Below, in pieces: positions 1 through 7,516 of a stretch of DNA of 17,408 bases (positions are counted from its first letter, which is position 1; every line of letters starts with the position of its first letter). The DNA is from Bryobacterales bacterium (GTDB lineage Bacteria > Acidobacteriota > Terriglobia > Bryobacterales > Bryobacteraceae): NCBI GenBank assembly GCA_003142355.1, contig PLMF01000169.1:3572-20979 (forward strand). Direction: 5' to 3'. The notes beneath the pieces were generated by a model. The model saw only the letters and a program-made list of their open reading frames with translations, ran no database searches and had not been told where the DNA came from. The translations under genes were made by a program, and so were the position numbers.

Positions 1-43
1 AACAAATGAAAAGAAAAGGTCGCGTCGAAGAAGGAGATGGGAA

Positions 44-433
44 ATGAATAAGACTGAACTTGAAAAACACAAAGCGGTACTGGAGGCCAAGCGGGCGGAG
101 TTGTCTGCGGGCCTCAGGAACCGGGCGGACATCGCCATCGAAAAGACGCCGGACGCCTTGGATGAGGTGCAACTGGCGGGAGAGCGCGAGCTGGCCATCC
201 GCAACCTGGACCGTGAATCGAGCCTGCTTCGCGGCGTGAGAGGCGCCCTGGCCCGGATTGCGGACGGCAGTTACGGGATCTGCATGCATTGCGAAGAGGA
301 GATCAAACCCAAGCGCCTGGATGCCGTGCCGTGGACCAAGTACTGCATCCGGTGCCAGGAAGCTTCCGACCGCCATGAATTCGAGGCCGAGTCGGCCGAA
401 ACGTTGGACGAGCTGCTCGCCAACGCTGCCTGA
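44..433 (+). CDS. TraR/DksA-family zinc-finger protein
   Basis: Encodes 129 residues. The first ~70 are charged and helical, as in the DksA coiled coil, and the C-terminal half carries a C4 zinc finger, Cys80-x2-Cys83 and Cys101-x2-Cys104, in the family context YGICMHC...RLDAVPWTKYCIRCQE. DksA/TraR proteins bind the secondary channel of RNA polymerase and, with ppGpp, change promoter choice; this role is taken from the family. The coil-tip region reads DALDEVQLA, close to the DxxDxA tip of E. coli DksA but with Val in place of Ala, so potency as a true DksA is uncertain. It is shorter than E. coli DksA (151 aa). The start is well supported: AAGGAG at 31-36 lies 7 nt before the ATG. It is the only + strand gene here and ends in a strong stem-loop. 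Family certain, exact role not. Confidence 0.93.
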   Translation: MNKTELEKHKAVLEAKRAELSAGLRNRADIAIEKTPDALDEVQLAGERELAIRNLDRESSLLRGVRGALARIADGSYGICMHCEEEIKPKRLDAVPWTKYCIRCQEASDRHEFEAESAETLDELLANAA

Positions 434-446
434 CGCGTCGGACCAT

Positions 447-478
447 CCAAGGGCGCGAGAGAGATCTCGCGCCCTTGG
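447..478. terminator. Perfect 14-bp stem-loop between convergent genes
   Basis: Arms 447-460 and 465-478 are exact reverse complements, closed by a GAGA tetraloop, starting 14 nt after the stop of the DksA-type gene. No T-run follows on either strand, so it is not a classic intrinsic terminator, but its position between two convergent genes suggests a bidirectional terminator or 3'-end-protecting hairpin. Confidence 0.6.
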
Positions 479-540
479 TGTCTGTGGCGCAGGCCCCTAC
501 CGTCCCGGGAGGTTTTTACCGGGTACCCTCGGCAGTTTTG

Positions 541-584
541 GTGGCGCAGACGCAGCGAACCCAGACAGGGTTTTCGCAGACCAC
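541..584. other. Imperfect hairpin in the 3' intergenic region
   Basis: Within the gene-free stretch 479-621 the sequence folds locally. Arms 555-562 and 568-577 pair as 8 bp with a two-base bulge, and GTGG (541-544) can pair with CCAC (581-584). It sits downstream of the NHL-protein stop codon on the minus strand. I could not match it to a known RNA family, so function is unassigned. Confidence 0.3.
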
Positions 585-621
585 TCGGGAGGCGGAGCTA
601 TGACGCCGCGAGAAATGCGGC

Positions 622-3459
622 CTAGTTACCGGTCACCGGGAACGTCACAACGTTGCTGACGTAGACGTCCTGCGCGATGGTCAGGGTGGTATCGTCGTTC
701 GACGCCAGGCCCGAGTTCAAGTGCAGAAACACCTGAAAGACTCCCACCGTGCCAGGCAGGAGCGAGGCCGAGAGCACGTCGGCCGTGCTTCCGCCGGCCA
801 GCGAGGAGACAAAGCTGACGGGGACCGTGTTCGGGCTGCCCGGCGGGTACTTGCCGCCCGTCTGGATGAGATCCTTGGTGGCATCCGTAATCACCGGCAG
901 GCCAAGCCCCGTGGCATACACGTAAATCACCTCTCCGGGCAGCGCCGGGTTTTGGGTGGTCACCAGACTTCCAGCCACGTTGGAACAGCAGAGCGTCGTC
1001 CCGATGGCCGTCATGATGACCTGGGCGCTGCTGTTGGCACTGGCCCCGAAAGGAATATGGTCGCCCTCCGGGCCCTGAACCCTGGCCGTCAGAAGGATGC
1101 GGTCGAACACGCCGGCGGCCGTGGCCGTCACCTTGGGATCCTGGTTAATGAGGCCCACCAGAGCATCCCGGATGCTGTCCAACGTGTCTCCGCTCTGGAC
1201 CGTGTACTGGTAGGAGCGTTCCTCGATGGTCACCGTGGCGGTGTCGCCCGCGCTGGCGGAGCCGTCCACCGAAATCACGCCGATGGCCGAGTTGGAGCCA
1301 TGGTAAACCAATCCCAGCGTGGCGGAAGGAAGCACCGGATCGGGCGTCCCCGATTGCGAATAAATACCGGGATTCTGCGGCACGATGGTGACCGCGACCG
1401 GCGTCGTCACCACCACGCTGCCATCGCCCTGGACGGATCGCACAAAAGCATTCACGCTGGTGGTATCGCTCACCTCCCAGGGAACCTGCGTCGTGATCTG
1501 GGTGGGCGAAACGGAGAACAGCGGCGCACGAATGCCATTGAAATACACTTCGGTGCCTGCCAGGCGGCCGGGCAACTGGTTCTGGGTCATGTCCGCCGAC
1601 GCGCTCCCGGCGGAAAGGTTGGTGCCCACGATCGACACCACCGTACCCGCCGCCACCTTGGCCGCGTCTCCGCCGCCGCTGAGGGTCGAGCTGGCGGCGG
1701 AGGCGGCGATTTGGGCGGCGCTGTTGGCCGAAGAAGGCGCAACGAAAGCGAAATACGTGATATTGTTCCCGTCCGGTCCCGACTTCCGGGCGGTCAAAAG
1801 CAACGTATTGTTGGTGGTATACGTGGCAACGGTTACGTTGGGATCGCCCGCGCCGCCATTGGAACTACTGATAGCGGCAAACACGCCGGCAAGTACGTCG
1901 TTGACGACCACGCCGTTGATGGTGTCGGTCAACGAGTCGGTCGACTTCACCGTATACGTGTAGGTTGCGCCGCCGGTGGCGGTCGCGGTGCCCGAGGAGT
2001 CGGTGCTGGACGTGCCGCCGATGTTGATGGTGATCACATCGCCCGCCTGGATGGTCCCGCCGATGGTCACGCTGCCGTTGGCAAAAATAGCCAGGCTGGC
2101 GGCGTTGACCACACCCTGGTAGGGAACCGTGTTGGCGCCGATGGAATAGACCGTGATGCGGCGGTTGAAAGCGTCGCTGACGTAGAGGTTGGTCCCGTCC
2201 CAGGCCAGCGACATCGGGGTACGGAGCGAATCCGCGGCGTCCGACGCCTGGTTCACCGTGCCGCCAATCTGGCCAATGATGTAGTCGGCCGGCTGGGCGT
2301 TCTGCGTGGGAATCTGGTTGAACACCAGCAGGCGGTCGTTGCCGCCATCGGCGATGAACAACCGATTGCCGGCGGCCAGCGCGAAGCGCGGGAAGCTCAC
2401 GGTGTAGTTGCAGTAGTTGGGGTAGGTCGGGTTGCTGTTGCCGTCCGTGCCGTTGGAGACGGTACACAACACGGCCGTCTCTTTGTTGGCGGTGTCGGTG
2501 GTGGAGGTGGCCGCCGTCCCGCTGTAGGCGTCGTTGGCCACCGAGCTGACCATATCCGGCTGGCCGATCTCGACGTCCGCGGCCGCGGCGTTGGCGGTGG
2601 GGATGCCGTTCCAGATCAGGATGCGGTTATAGCCCAGGTCCGTCACGAAGAGATGAAAACCGTCCGAGCTCACCGCCACCGGGTTGAGCAGGTTGCTGGC
2701 GGTGGCGGAGGTGGTCTGCGAGGCCAGGTTCGGCTCGACGGCGGTGGTGAAATTCGGCTGTCCGAGAACCACGTCCGCTGCCGCTCCGTTGGCGGTGGGA
2801 ATCTGGTTATAGATCAGGACGCGGTTGTTCTGCGTGTCCGCCACGTAGAGCCTGCCATTTTGAATCCACACGCCCTGCGGCCCGCGCATGGATTTCGCCG
2901 TGGGAACGCCTCCCGGCGGCAGGGTGGAGCCGGTGAAATCGGCCTGCCCCACCACCACGTCGGCGGGCGCGTTATTGGTGGTCGGGATCCGGTTCCAGAT
3001 GAGGACGCGGTTATGGTTGGTATCGGCCACCACCACGTGAACGCCATCGGAAGCTACCGCCGTGGGCAGACGCAGGTTGTTGGGCCCGGCGGCGATGTTC
3101 TCGGTGGTGGTGGTGAAATCCGGTTGCCCCAGCACCGCCGTGGCCTGGCCGAGGCACACCGGGCACTTGCGATCATACGGCAGTGGGGCGGTGGGGCTGG
3201 GCAGTTGGCTGGAGAGGCCCCCAAAAACGAGAACCCGGTTGTTGGACGGGGCGGCGCCTACGCGGTTGGAGTCCGCCACGAACAGAGTGTCGGCGGCATA
3301 CGCCAGACCGCTCACGCCCCCGACGATGGTGTCGCTCGAATTCGGGTCCTGGCTGGTGAACGTGGTCTGCCCGACCACCAGCCTCGCGGCCTGCCCAGTA
3401 GTGAAGTCGGCGGCGCTCATGGCCGCCGCGCAAAGAATGAATATCGAGATGCACTTCAT
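622..3459 (-). CDS. Secreted NHL-repeat protein with TIGR03437-type C-terminus
   Basis: About 945 residues from the ATG at 3459. A TTG 12 bases upstream (3471) is in frame, but starting at the ATG gives a clean Sec signal peptide (MKCISIFILCAAAMSAAD). No good Shine-Dalgarno precedes either. Residue numbers below count from the TTG. Residues ~30-445 hold repeated NHL-type blades with the recurring phrases VVGQxxF and (Y/F)(V/I)AD..NNR(V/L)L(I/V), predicting an extracytoplasmic beta-propeller. From ~452 to the end is a TIGR03437-like domain (VVNAASL, VSIVGTNL, LFSVSPTQITTQVPWE, VIYVYATGLG). That domain is split by two related beta-rich modules (~466-600 and ~731-830). A CPVC pair at 103-106 is the only CxxC. 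NHL propellers usually bind proteins or ligands; no catalytic motif is visible. It has its own promoter and is probably monocistronic. Confidence 0.85.
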   Translation of the reverse strand: MKCISIFILCAAAMSAADFTTGQAARLVVGQTTFTSQDPNSSDTIVGGVSGLAYAADTLFVADSNRVGAAPSNNRVLVFGGLSSQLPSPTAPLPYDRKCPVCLGQATAVLGQPDFTTTTENIAAGPNNLRLPTAVASDGVHVVVADTNHNRVLIWNRIPTTNNAPADVVVGQADFTGSTLPPGGVPTAKSMRGPQGVWIQNGRLYVADTQNNRVLIYNQIPTANGAAADVVLGQPNFTTAVEPNLASQTTSATASNLLNPVAVSSDGFHLFVTDLGYNRILIWNGIPTANAAAADVEIGQPDMVSSVANDAYSGTAATSTTDTANKETAVLCTVSNGTDGNSNPTYPNYCNYTVSFPRFALAAGNRLFIADGGNDRLLVFNQIPTQNAQPADYIIGQIGGTVNQASDAADSLRTPMSLAWDGTNLYVSDAFNRRITVYSIGANTVPYQGVVNAASLAIFANGSVTIGGTIQAGDVITINIGGTSSTDSSGTATATGGATYTYTVKSTDSLTDTINGVVVNDVLAGVFAAISSSNGGAGDPNVTVATYTTNNTLLLTARKSGPDGNNITYFAFVAPSSANSAAQIAASAASSTLSGGGDAAKVAAGTVVSIVGTNLSAGSASADMTQNQLPGRLAGTEVYFNGIRAPLFSVSPTQITTQVPWEVSDTTSVNAFVRSVQGDGSVVVTTPVAVTIVPQNPGIYSQSGTPDPVLPSATLGLVYHGSNSAIGVISVDGSASAGDTATVTIEERSYQYTVQSGDTLDSIRDALVGLINQDPKVTATAAGVFDRILLTARVQGPEGDHIPFGASANSSAQVIMTAIGTTLCCSNVAGSLVTTQNPALPGEVIYVYATGLGLPVITDATKDLIQTGGKYPPGSPNTVPVSFVSSLAGGSTADVLSASLLPGTVGVFQVFLHLNSGLASNDDTTLTIAQDVYVSNVVTFPVTGN
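970..1281 (-). repeat. Inserted beta-module, copy B (coding)
   Basis: Second copy of the module (residues ~731-834), placed between the PGIYSQ and NPALPGEVIYVYATGLG blocks of the same host domain. It ends with an adjacent Cys pair (TTLCCSNVAG) that copy A lacks. Both copies lie at loop-like junctions of the TIGR03437-type fold. Boundaries are approximate. Confidence 0.7.
1666..2085 (-). repeat. Inserted beta-module, copy A (coding)
   Basis: First of two diverged copies of a module inside the NHL/TIGR03437 protein (residues ~463-602). Landmarks shared with copy B are AGD..T..I, Y.YTV.S.D.L, DP.VT.(A/T), LLTAR..GP.G..I and SANS.AQ. Copy A is longer, with an extra Ser/Thr/Gly-rich stretch after the first strand pair. 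It separates the opening VVNAASL of the host domain from its VSIVGTNL block. Boundaries are approximate. Confidence 0.7.
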
Positions 3460-3503
3460 GCGCAATGTCAATGGATGTGTAACGATGCGGACTGCAACTA
3501 TCG

Positions 3504-3512
3504 ATTATAGCA
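3504..3512 (-). promoter_or_regulatory. Extended -10 promoter of the NHL-repeat gene
   Basis: The minus strand reads TGCTATAAT: a perfect TATAAT with the TG of an extended -10 element. Transcription would start near 3497, leaving a leader of about 26-38 nt before the two possible start codons. The -35 region at 17 bp (GAAACG) is poor, as is common for extended -10 promoters. Confidence 0.6.
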
Positions 3513-3646
3513 AGCGCTGACGCCGCCGTTTCCCCTTTCGCCGGTGATGCCGGGCGGCCACACCCCGTGCGTAATTCGCACGCTGCCAGCCCGCAGGATC
3601 CACCCATCCCCAGCACATCCGGGACTGCGGCGGATCACAGCCGGGA
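3513..3646. other. Intergenic region upstream of the NHL-repeat gene
   Basis: With the adjoining remnant this is part of a 470-base stretch with no intact gene. The only structure I see is a 6-bp inverted repeat with a 5-nt centre, CGTGCG-TAATT-CGCACG, at 3566-3582, about 55 bp upstream of the -10 element; it could be an operator half-pair or chance. Confidence 0.35.
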
Positions 3647-3838
3647 CTACTGCACGGCCAGGGCCAACCGATATGATCCCATATTTCCGTTGTGACGCCC
3701 GCTCCAAGCGCGCGGCGCGACGCCCGGCACGTCGCCGTTCAGCCGGCGGCCTGGAACCCAGCGGCCATCCACGTACCGGCCCTCTTCCAGCGTCGCAATG
3801 GATGCCGTCTTGGGACCGGGCGTATTGGGATGGAAGGT
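3647..3838 (-). pseudogene. Remnant resembling a DUF5597 C-terminal domain
   Basis: The minus strand has an open stretch of about 63 codons reading TFHPNTPGPKTASIATLEEG, then RYVDGRWVPGRRLNGD, ending NMGSYRLALAVQ-stop. This resembles, from memory of the family, the last part of DUF5597 domains found at the C-terminus of GH35/GH42-like beta-galactosidases (VEEG.(F/Y).(D/N)G.WVPGRRLNGDE...(G)..R(V/L).LYRY). No start codon with a ribosome site, no catalytic domain and no upstream homologous sequence are present: the stretch begins right after the DUF362 stop. I read it as the surviving tail of a deleted hydrolase gene. The match is by eye and short; chance similarity is possible. Confidence 0.35.
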
Positions 3839-3935
3839 GCGGGACGGCAATGTCACTGAGTGGCGTCGTTGGACTTTGTAATAACCCTCCTTGACATAGG
3901 GTTGGTCCGGGGGCACCTTTGGGCGATCTGGTGTG

Positions 3936-5144
3936 CTACCCCCGAACTCCGAACGACGGCAGCGGAGCGGCACGCCGCCGGTTGCGGATCGAGGCGAAAT
4001 CAAATTTCACTGCGGCAATGGAATCGCCAACCACTTCGATTCGGCTCAGGTCGCGGGTGCCGATCCCCGCGTCTTCGGCCAATTGCGGAGTGCTGTCGCA
4101 GCCCTCGAACGGCGGCATGCCGTGCACGGCTAACGGATCGAACCCCATCACGGCCATCGCCACCGCATCGGTGTTCACCGGGTTCAGGCCGGCGACGATC
4201 ACGCCGGGAGCCGCAGGCTGCAGATCTTCGCGAATCCACGGGCCTTCGCCGCCCGTCATGCTCTTGACGCCTTCCACAATCGCGAGGTGAATCGGGCGGG
4301 CAGCCACAAGATCGACGACGGCGCGAGGCACGCGCCACGTATCCCTGCGCGGCGACTTCGGATCCTTCTCCTGGGGGGCGCTCTTGGATGGCTGGCGATT
4401 TCCCGTGTGAACAGGAGTGCGTCCGCCTTTGGGTATTTCCGAGGGTTCGTCGATTCCCGCGCCCGCGCCGTAGATGGTGCATGGGGTCAGCCCGAACGAG
4501 TTCTTCATCGACAGCGTGATGCCCGCGGTGAAATGTTCCTTTAACTTGGCCAGGCTCACGAAGACATCGCAGTCTTCATACGAGTGGTTCAGGTCGAAAG
4601 CCGGATACAGGTAACCGCCGAAGGGCACGGTCAAGCGCGAATACCTCTTGCCCCTGCCCAGATAGTTGGTGTTTTCGAACTCGACGTTGGGAGCGGCGCC
4701 CAGAATGTCGCGCGGTTCCCAATTGGCGCGCAGCAGGACCTCTTCTATCGGGTCCGCCGTGCCTGAAGGGCTCTCCAGCAAGCGGATTCGCCGCGCGCCG
4801 GCCTGCCCCATCAGGTGCACGCTGGCGGCAATGACCGCAGGATGAGTGTAGTGCGTGTCCTCCAGGGGCAGGTAGCCGAGCCTGTAAGTGGGCGCGCCGG
4901 TAAGGTTGATTTTGATGGCCACCGTTTTGCCCTTTACCAACCGTCCCAAGCCGCCCAATTGATCGAACATTCTCTCGAGGGTGGACAGCAGCTCTCCGGG
5001 ATTGTAGGTCTTACACCCGGCCACCGCCACGGGTGCAGCGGGCGCCGCGGCGGCGAGCACATGCGATGAACCGGCCACATATGCGCCGGCGGCCGCCGTC
5101 GCGGTCCTCCGCAGCCATTCTCTGCGTGTATGCAGCTTTTGCAT
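3936..5144 (-). CDS. Tat-exported DUF362 domain protein
   Basis: 402 residues. The N-terminus (TRREWLRRTATAAAGAYVAG) is a twin-arginine signal, so a folded, probably cofactor-bearing protein is exported. The body matches DUF362: KTVAIKINLTG (~73-83), SLAKLKEHFTAGITLSMKNSFG region (~197-218, the family's K-x-K-x-H ... T-x-x-KN-x-x-G signature) and GLNPVNTDAVAMAVMGFDP (~319-337). Some DUF362 proteins carry ferredoxin-type Fe-S clusters; no CxxCxxC cluster is present here. Molecular function of the family is not settled. The start is supported by AGAGGAAG at 5150-5157, 5 nt from the ATG. It lies 21 nt after the upstream stop codon and is the last intact gene of the receptor operon, so it is likely co-expressed with the sugar-acid enzymes. 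Confidence 0.85.
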   Translation of the reverse strand: MQKLHTRREWLRRTATAAAGAYVAGSSHVLAAAAPAAPVAVAGCKTYNPGELLSTLERMFDQLGGLGRLVKGKTVAIKINLTGAPTYRLGYLPLEDTHYTHPAVIAASVHLMGQAGARRIRLLESPSGTADPIEEVLLRANWEPRDILGAAPNVEFENTNYLGRGKRYSRLTVPFGGYLYPAFDLNHSYEDCDVFVSLAKLKEHFTAGITLSMKNSFGLTPCTIYGAGAGIDEPSEIPKGGRTPVHTGNRQPSKSAPQEKDPKSPRRDTWRVPRAVVDLVAARPIHLAIVEGVKSMTGGEGPWIREDLQPAAPGVIVAGLNPVNTDAVAMAVMGFDPLAVHGMPPFEGCDSTPQLAEDAGIGTRDLSRIEVVGDSIAAVKFDFASIRNRRRAAPLPSFGVRG

Positions 5145-5165
5145 CCCGACTTCCTCTTCCCTATC

Positions 5166-6395
5166 CTAAATATCGAGCTCCACGGCGGCATACTGCGGCA
5201 CCGCGGGCAAATGCATCTCCGCCCCACCCTTCTGCGGCACCAAGTCCAGCTTAGTGGCGCCGGGACTTCCGGGAATATACATCTTCGCCGCGCGATAGCG
5301 CCCGGCTACGCGCACTGTGGCTGAATCGGGGTTGCGGTCCGCGTAGAACAAAAGGTGTACCAGGGCCTGTTTGCCATCCGGTGCCATCGTGCAGAACGAA
5401 CCAGCGGCGCCGCCGTTCCAGAATCGGACCAGATCGTAGCGGTGACTCACCATTACCACCGACTCGGCGGCCCACACCCACGGATCGTCGGGGTCGGCAG
5501 TGGACACCGCGACCCTCCCTTTTCCGAGAGAGGACAAACGGTAGCGCGGGTTCTGGTCGCTCTTGAGAGGAGTGCCTCCGACTTCGCCCCACTTGGGCAG
5601 CGCGATCAACAGCCCACCCGCTTCCACAAATGCCAGGACCTGCTTGCGCAGAGCGGGCGCGGGCGGCTGCGTGTCGACGTAGATTGCCGCGCGCAGGGAG
5701 GCGAACGAAGTTTCCGAGATCGCAGCCTTCGGCAGAATGCGGCAATGCTGGCCCACGCGAGCCAGTAGGTTCAACAGTTCCCGGCTGAAGAACTCGTTAT
5801 CGCCGGTGAAGTCCGAAACCACTCCCACCACGGCCATGGGCCGATAGGCCGCCCAGGCTTTGTGTGCGGCGAAGAAGCCTGCCGTGGCCGCCAGTTTCCT
5901 CCACTTGGCCATTGCATCGGACTTGCCCGCTGCCAGGGACGCGGCGAGCGGGTTGTCGAGCGAGACGATCCACCGGCCTCCATAAGCCGCGCTGTCGGCA
6001 ACGGCGATCAGGTAGCCGGCGTCGGTGATGAGCGTGTTGCCGGGAGGTTCAGCCTCAACCCAAACGTCGGCGTCGGAGTGAAGCGCGGTCGCCAGCCGGA
6101 TGGCCCAGCCGTTGGAGTCCACCCACGGCCTGCCGGTAGGCCCGGCGTCGGTTCCAGTGCCGGCCCGAGCCGTTTGCACGCCCGGCCATGGTCCTTTGAC
6201 GATCTCGACCTCAGACGGCGGCGCTCCGGATTCCGATAGATGGAATCCATCCCGCACGGCGCGGGACCGCACCGCCGTCAGTCCGGGGGCATTGCCGATA
6301 ATGAGGGAGTCGATGGCGGTGCCTTTCAACAGATCGAGCAAATTGGGATCTGTCCACGTATCCGGCCATCGCATCGGGGTCCACTGAGCAGTCAT
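5166..6395 (-). CDS. Protein of unknown function with GATase-like/hydrolase-accessory fold
   Basis: 409 residues from the ATG at 6395, preceded by GAGAG 5 nt upstream; a longer reading would run into the preceding gene. I do not recognise a named family. Residues ~187-268 (VVGVVSDFTGDNEFFSREL ... LRAAIYVDTQPPAP ... LAFVEAGGLLIALPKWG) look like an alpha/beta class-I glutamine-amidotransferase-like domain, the type used as the trimerisation domain of GH42 and related glycoside hydrolases, followed by a probable beta-sandwich (~285-409). The N-terminal ~180 residues contain W-rich and beta-rich sequence. No catalytic Cys-His-Glu triad is obvious. Unlike its operon neighbours it shows no signal peptide. 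It starts 32 nt after the RraA-like gene and ends 21 nt before the DUF362 gene. A role in handling carbohydrate is inferred from context only. Confidence 0.7.
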   Translation of the reverse strand: MTAQWTPMRWPDTWTDPNLLDLLKGTAIDSLIIGNAPGLTAVRSRAVRDGFHLSESGAPPSEVEIVKGPWPGVQTARAGTGTDAGPTGRPWVDSNGWAIRLATALHSDADVWVEAEPPGNTLITDAGYLIAVADSAAYGGRWIVSLDNPLAASLAAGKSDAMAKWRKLAATAGFFAAHKAWAAYRPMAVVGVVSDFTGDNEFFSRELLNLLARVGQHCRILPKAAISETSFASLRAAIYVDTQPPAPALRKQVLAFVEAGGLLIALPKWGEVGGTPLKSDQNPRYRLSSLGKGRVAVSTADPDDPWVWAAESVVMVSHRYDLVRFWNGGAAGSFCTMAPDGKQALVHLLFYADRNPDSATVRVAGRYRAAKMYIPGSPGATKLDLVPQKGGAEMHLPAVPQYAAVELDI

Positions 6396-6427
6396 GGATT
6401 CTCTCGAGACATCCTTCGTGCCGGCGG

Positions 6428-7375
6428 TTACCGGCCGCTGCGAATCTCTTCCAGGCGCTTCTTGAGGTACTCGTCGTACTCCTTGCGCAGAGCGGGGTCC
6501 TTCGGCGAGCTGTAAATGTCGCTCGATTTGTACTTGCCTTCGTCGAATTTCTTGCGGGTCCACTCGTCGTGGATGTGTAAGGTATCGGCTCGGTCCAGGA
6601 CATCCTGGACAAGTTGCGGAGGGATGAACGCCACACCCTCGCGGTCACCTACCACGACGTCGCCGGGCATAACCGTGACATCGCCGATCCGTATGGGAAC
6701 GTCGACTGCCGAAAGCGTGACGCCCCCAATCGCGCTTGGGTGCACGGATCGATAATACGCCGGCATATCCATATCGGCGATCCCCTGCAGGTCGCGCATC
6801 GCGCCATCCACTACCAGTCCGCCGGTCTTGGTGGCTTTCATGATGTAGTAAAACAGGTTGTCGCCGACGATCGTGCCGCCCTCCTTCCTTCCCAAGAGGT
6901 CGACCACCAGGACGTCTCCGGGCTGCAGCATGTCGATGACAGTTTGGTTCTTCAGCGTGTCGATGCCTCTTTCCTTAGCCTTGGCATTCACCACGGCGTC
7001 AAGATCCGGGCGCGCCGGCATGAATGCCATAGTCACGGCCCGGCCCACCAGCATCTTTCCAGGGTGCAGAACCTGCCAGCCGTCGGTGTACTGGCTATAG
7101 GGGCTGCCGCGGCCAGCGCCGCCCGCCCCGCCGGGTCCCGCGCCGCCGCCGAAGTTGAAGGTGATTTCCTCCATCGAAAGGCCGCGCGCCCGCGCGAGCA
7201 TGATGTCAGGGACTTTGGGCCGGCCGTCCGGGAACCGATCTCCGGTCCAGGCCTTGGTGTAGTCGACCATCTGATCCCTGGTCCAGATCCATAGTTGGGC
7301 ATGAGCCATTGGGGGTGCAAGGAAAGCCGCCAGGCAGCCGCCGGCCAACAAGCCAGTCAGTCGTTTCATCGTCAT
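6428..7375 (-). CDS. Exported RraA-like protein (2-oxo-acid aldolase family)
   Basis: 315 residues from the ATG at 7375, chosen because AAAGGA (7381-7386) lies 5 nt upstream; the in-frame ATG at 7369 is an alternative and the codons above lack support. The start gives a Sec signal peptide (MKRLTGLLAGGCLAAFLAPPMAHAQ). The core is the RraA/HMG-CHA aldolase fold: LQPGDVLVVD, GGTIVGDNL (~166-174), GGLVVDGAMRD (~185-195, holding the family's pyruvate-binding Arg and metal-binding Asp) and MPGDVVVGDREGVAFIP. Relatives cleave 4-hydroxy-2-oxo acids to pyruvate, or in E. coli bind RNase E. The active-site residues being present favours an enzyme. Odd points are export, a Gly-rich insertion (~75-92) and a long charged C-terminal tail. 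The gap to the preceding gene is 141 bp with a stem-loop. Confidence 0.85.
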   Translation of the reverse strand: MTMKRLTGLLAGGCLAAFLAPPMAHAQLWIWTRDQMVDYTKAWTGDRFPDGRPKVPDIMLARARGLSMEEITFNFGGGAGPGGAGGAGRGSPYSQYTDGWQVLHPGKMLVGRAVTMAFMPARPDLDAVVNAKAKERGIDTLKNQTVIDMLQPGDVLVVDLLGRKEGGTIVGDNLFYYIMKATKTGGLVVDGAMRDLQGIADMDMPAYYRSVHPSAIGGVTLSAVDVPIRIGDVTVMPGDVVVGDREGVAFIPPQLVQDVLDRADTLHIHDEWTRKKFDEGKYKSSDIYSSPKDPALRKEYDEYLKKRLEEIRSGR

Positions 7376-7424
7376 ATCTTTCCTTTGGAACATTCGCTTC
7401 GTGGACCGCCGTTCAGGCCGCCTC

Positions 7425-7461
7425 CGTTCCGGGCCGCTTCACTGGCACGCGGTCCGGAACG
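7425..7461. promoter_or_regulatory. Intercistronic stem-loop
   Basis: Arms 7425-7437 and 7449-7461 form an 8-bp plus 4-bp stem with one A/C mismatch in the minus-strand transcript and an 11-nt loop. It lies between the mannonate dehydratase-like stop and the RraA-like start, in an operon whose other gaps are about 20-32 nt. No T-run follows, so mRNA processing, stabilisation or partial attenuation is more likely than termination. Confidence 0.45.
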
Positions 7462-7516
7462 AGCCAGCGTTCCGTCACGGAAACTACGGGAGCGGCGGCT
7501 GCGAAGCCGGCCGGTG

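Noticed and set aside
480..621. Possible cyclic-di-GMP (GEMM) riboswitch
   Set aside because: A few fragments (GCGCAGACGCAG, GTTACCGG) recall the motif, but the conserved core and the order of the two helices are missing, and the GTTACCGG part is the coding end of the NHL gene. No gene follows in the right place.
258..659. A 133-codon open frame overlapping the DksA-type gene
   Set aside because: It is out of frame with a convincing zinc-finger protein, lacks a ribosome site and runs through the 447-478 stem-loop.
721..3510. A 929-codon open frame on the + strand opposite the NHL-repeat gene
   Set aside because: Its translation is Arg/Gly/His-rich low-complexity sequence with no domain, and the opposite strand has a signal peptide, repeats and a family C-terminus. 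It is an antisense shadow caused by high GC codon usage.
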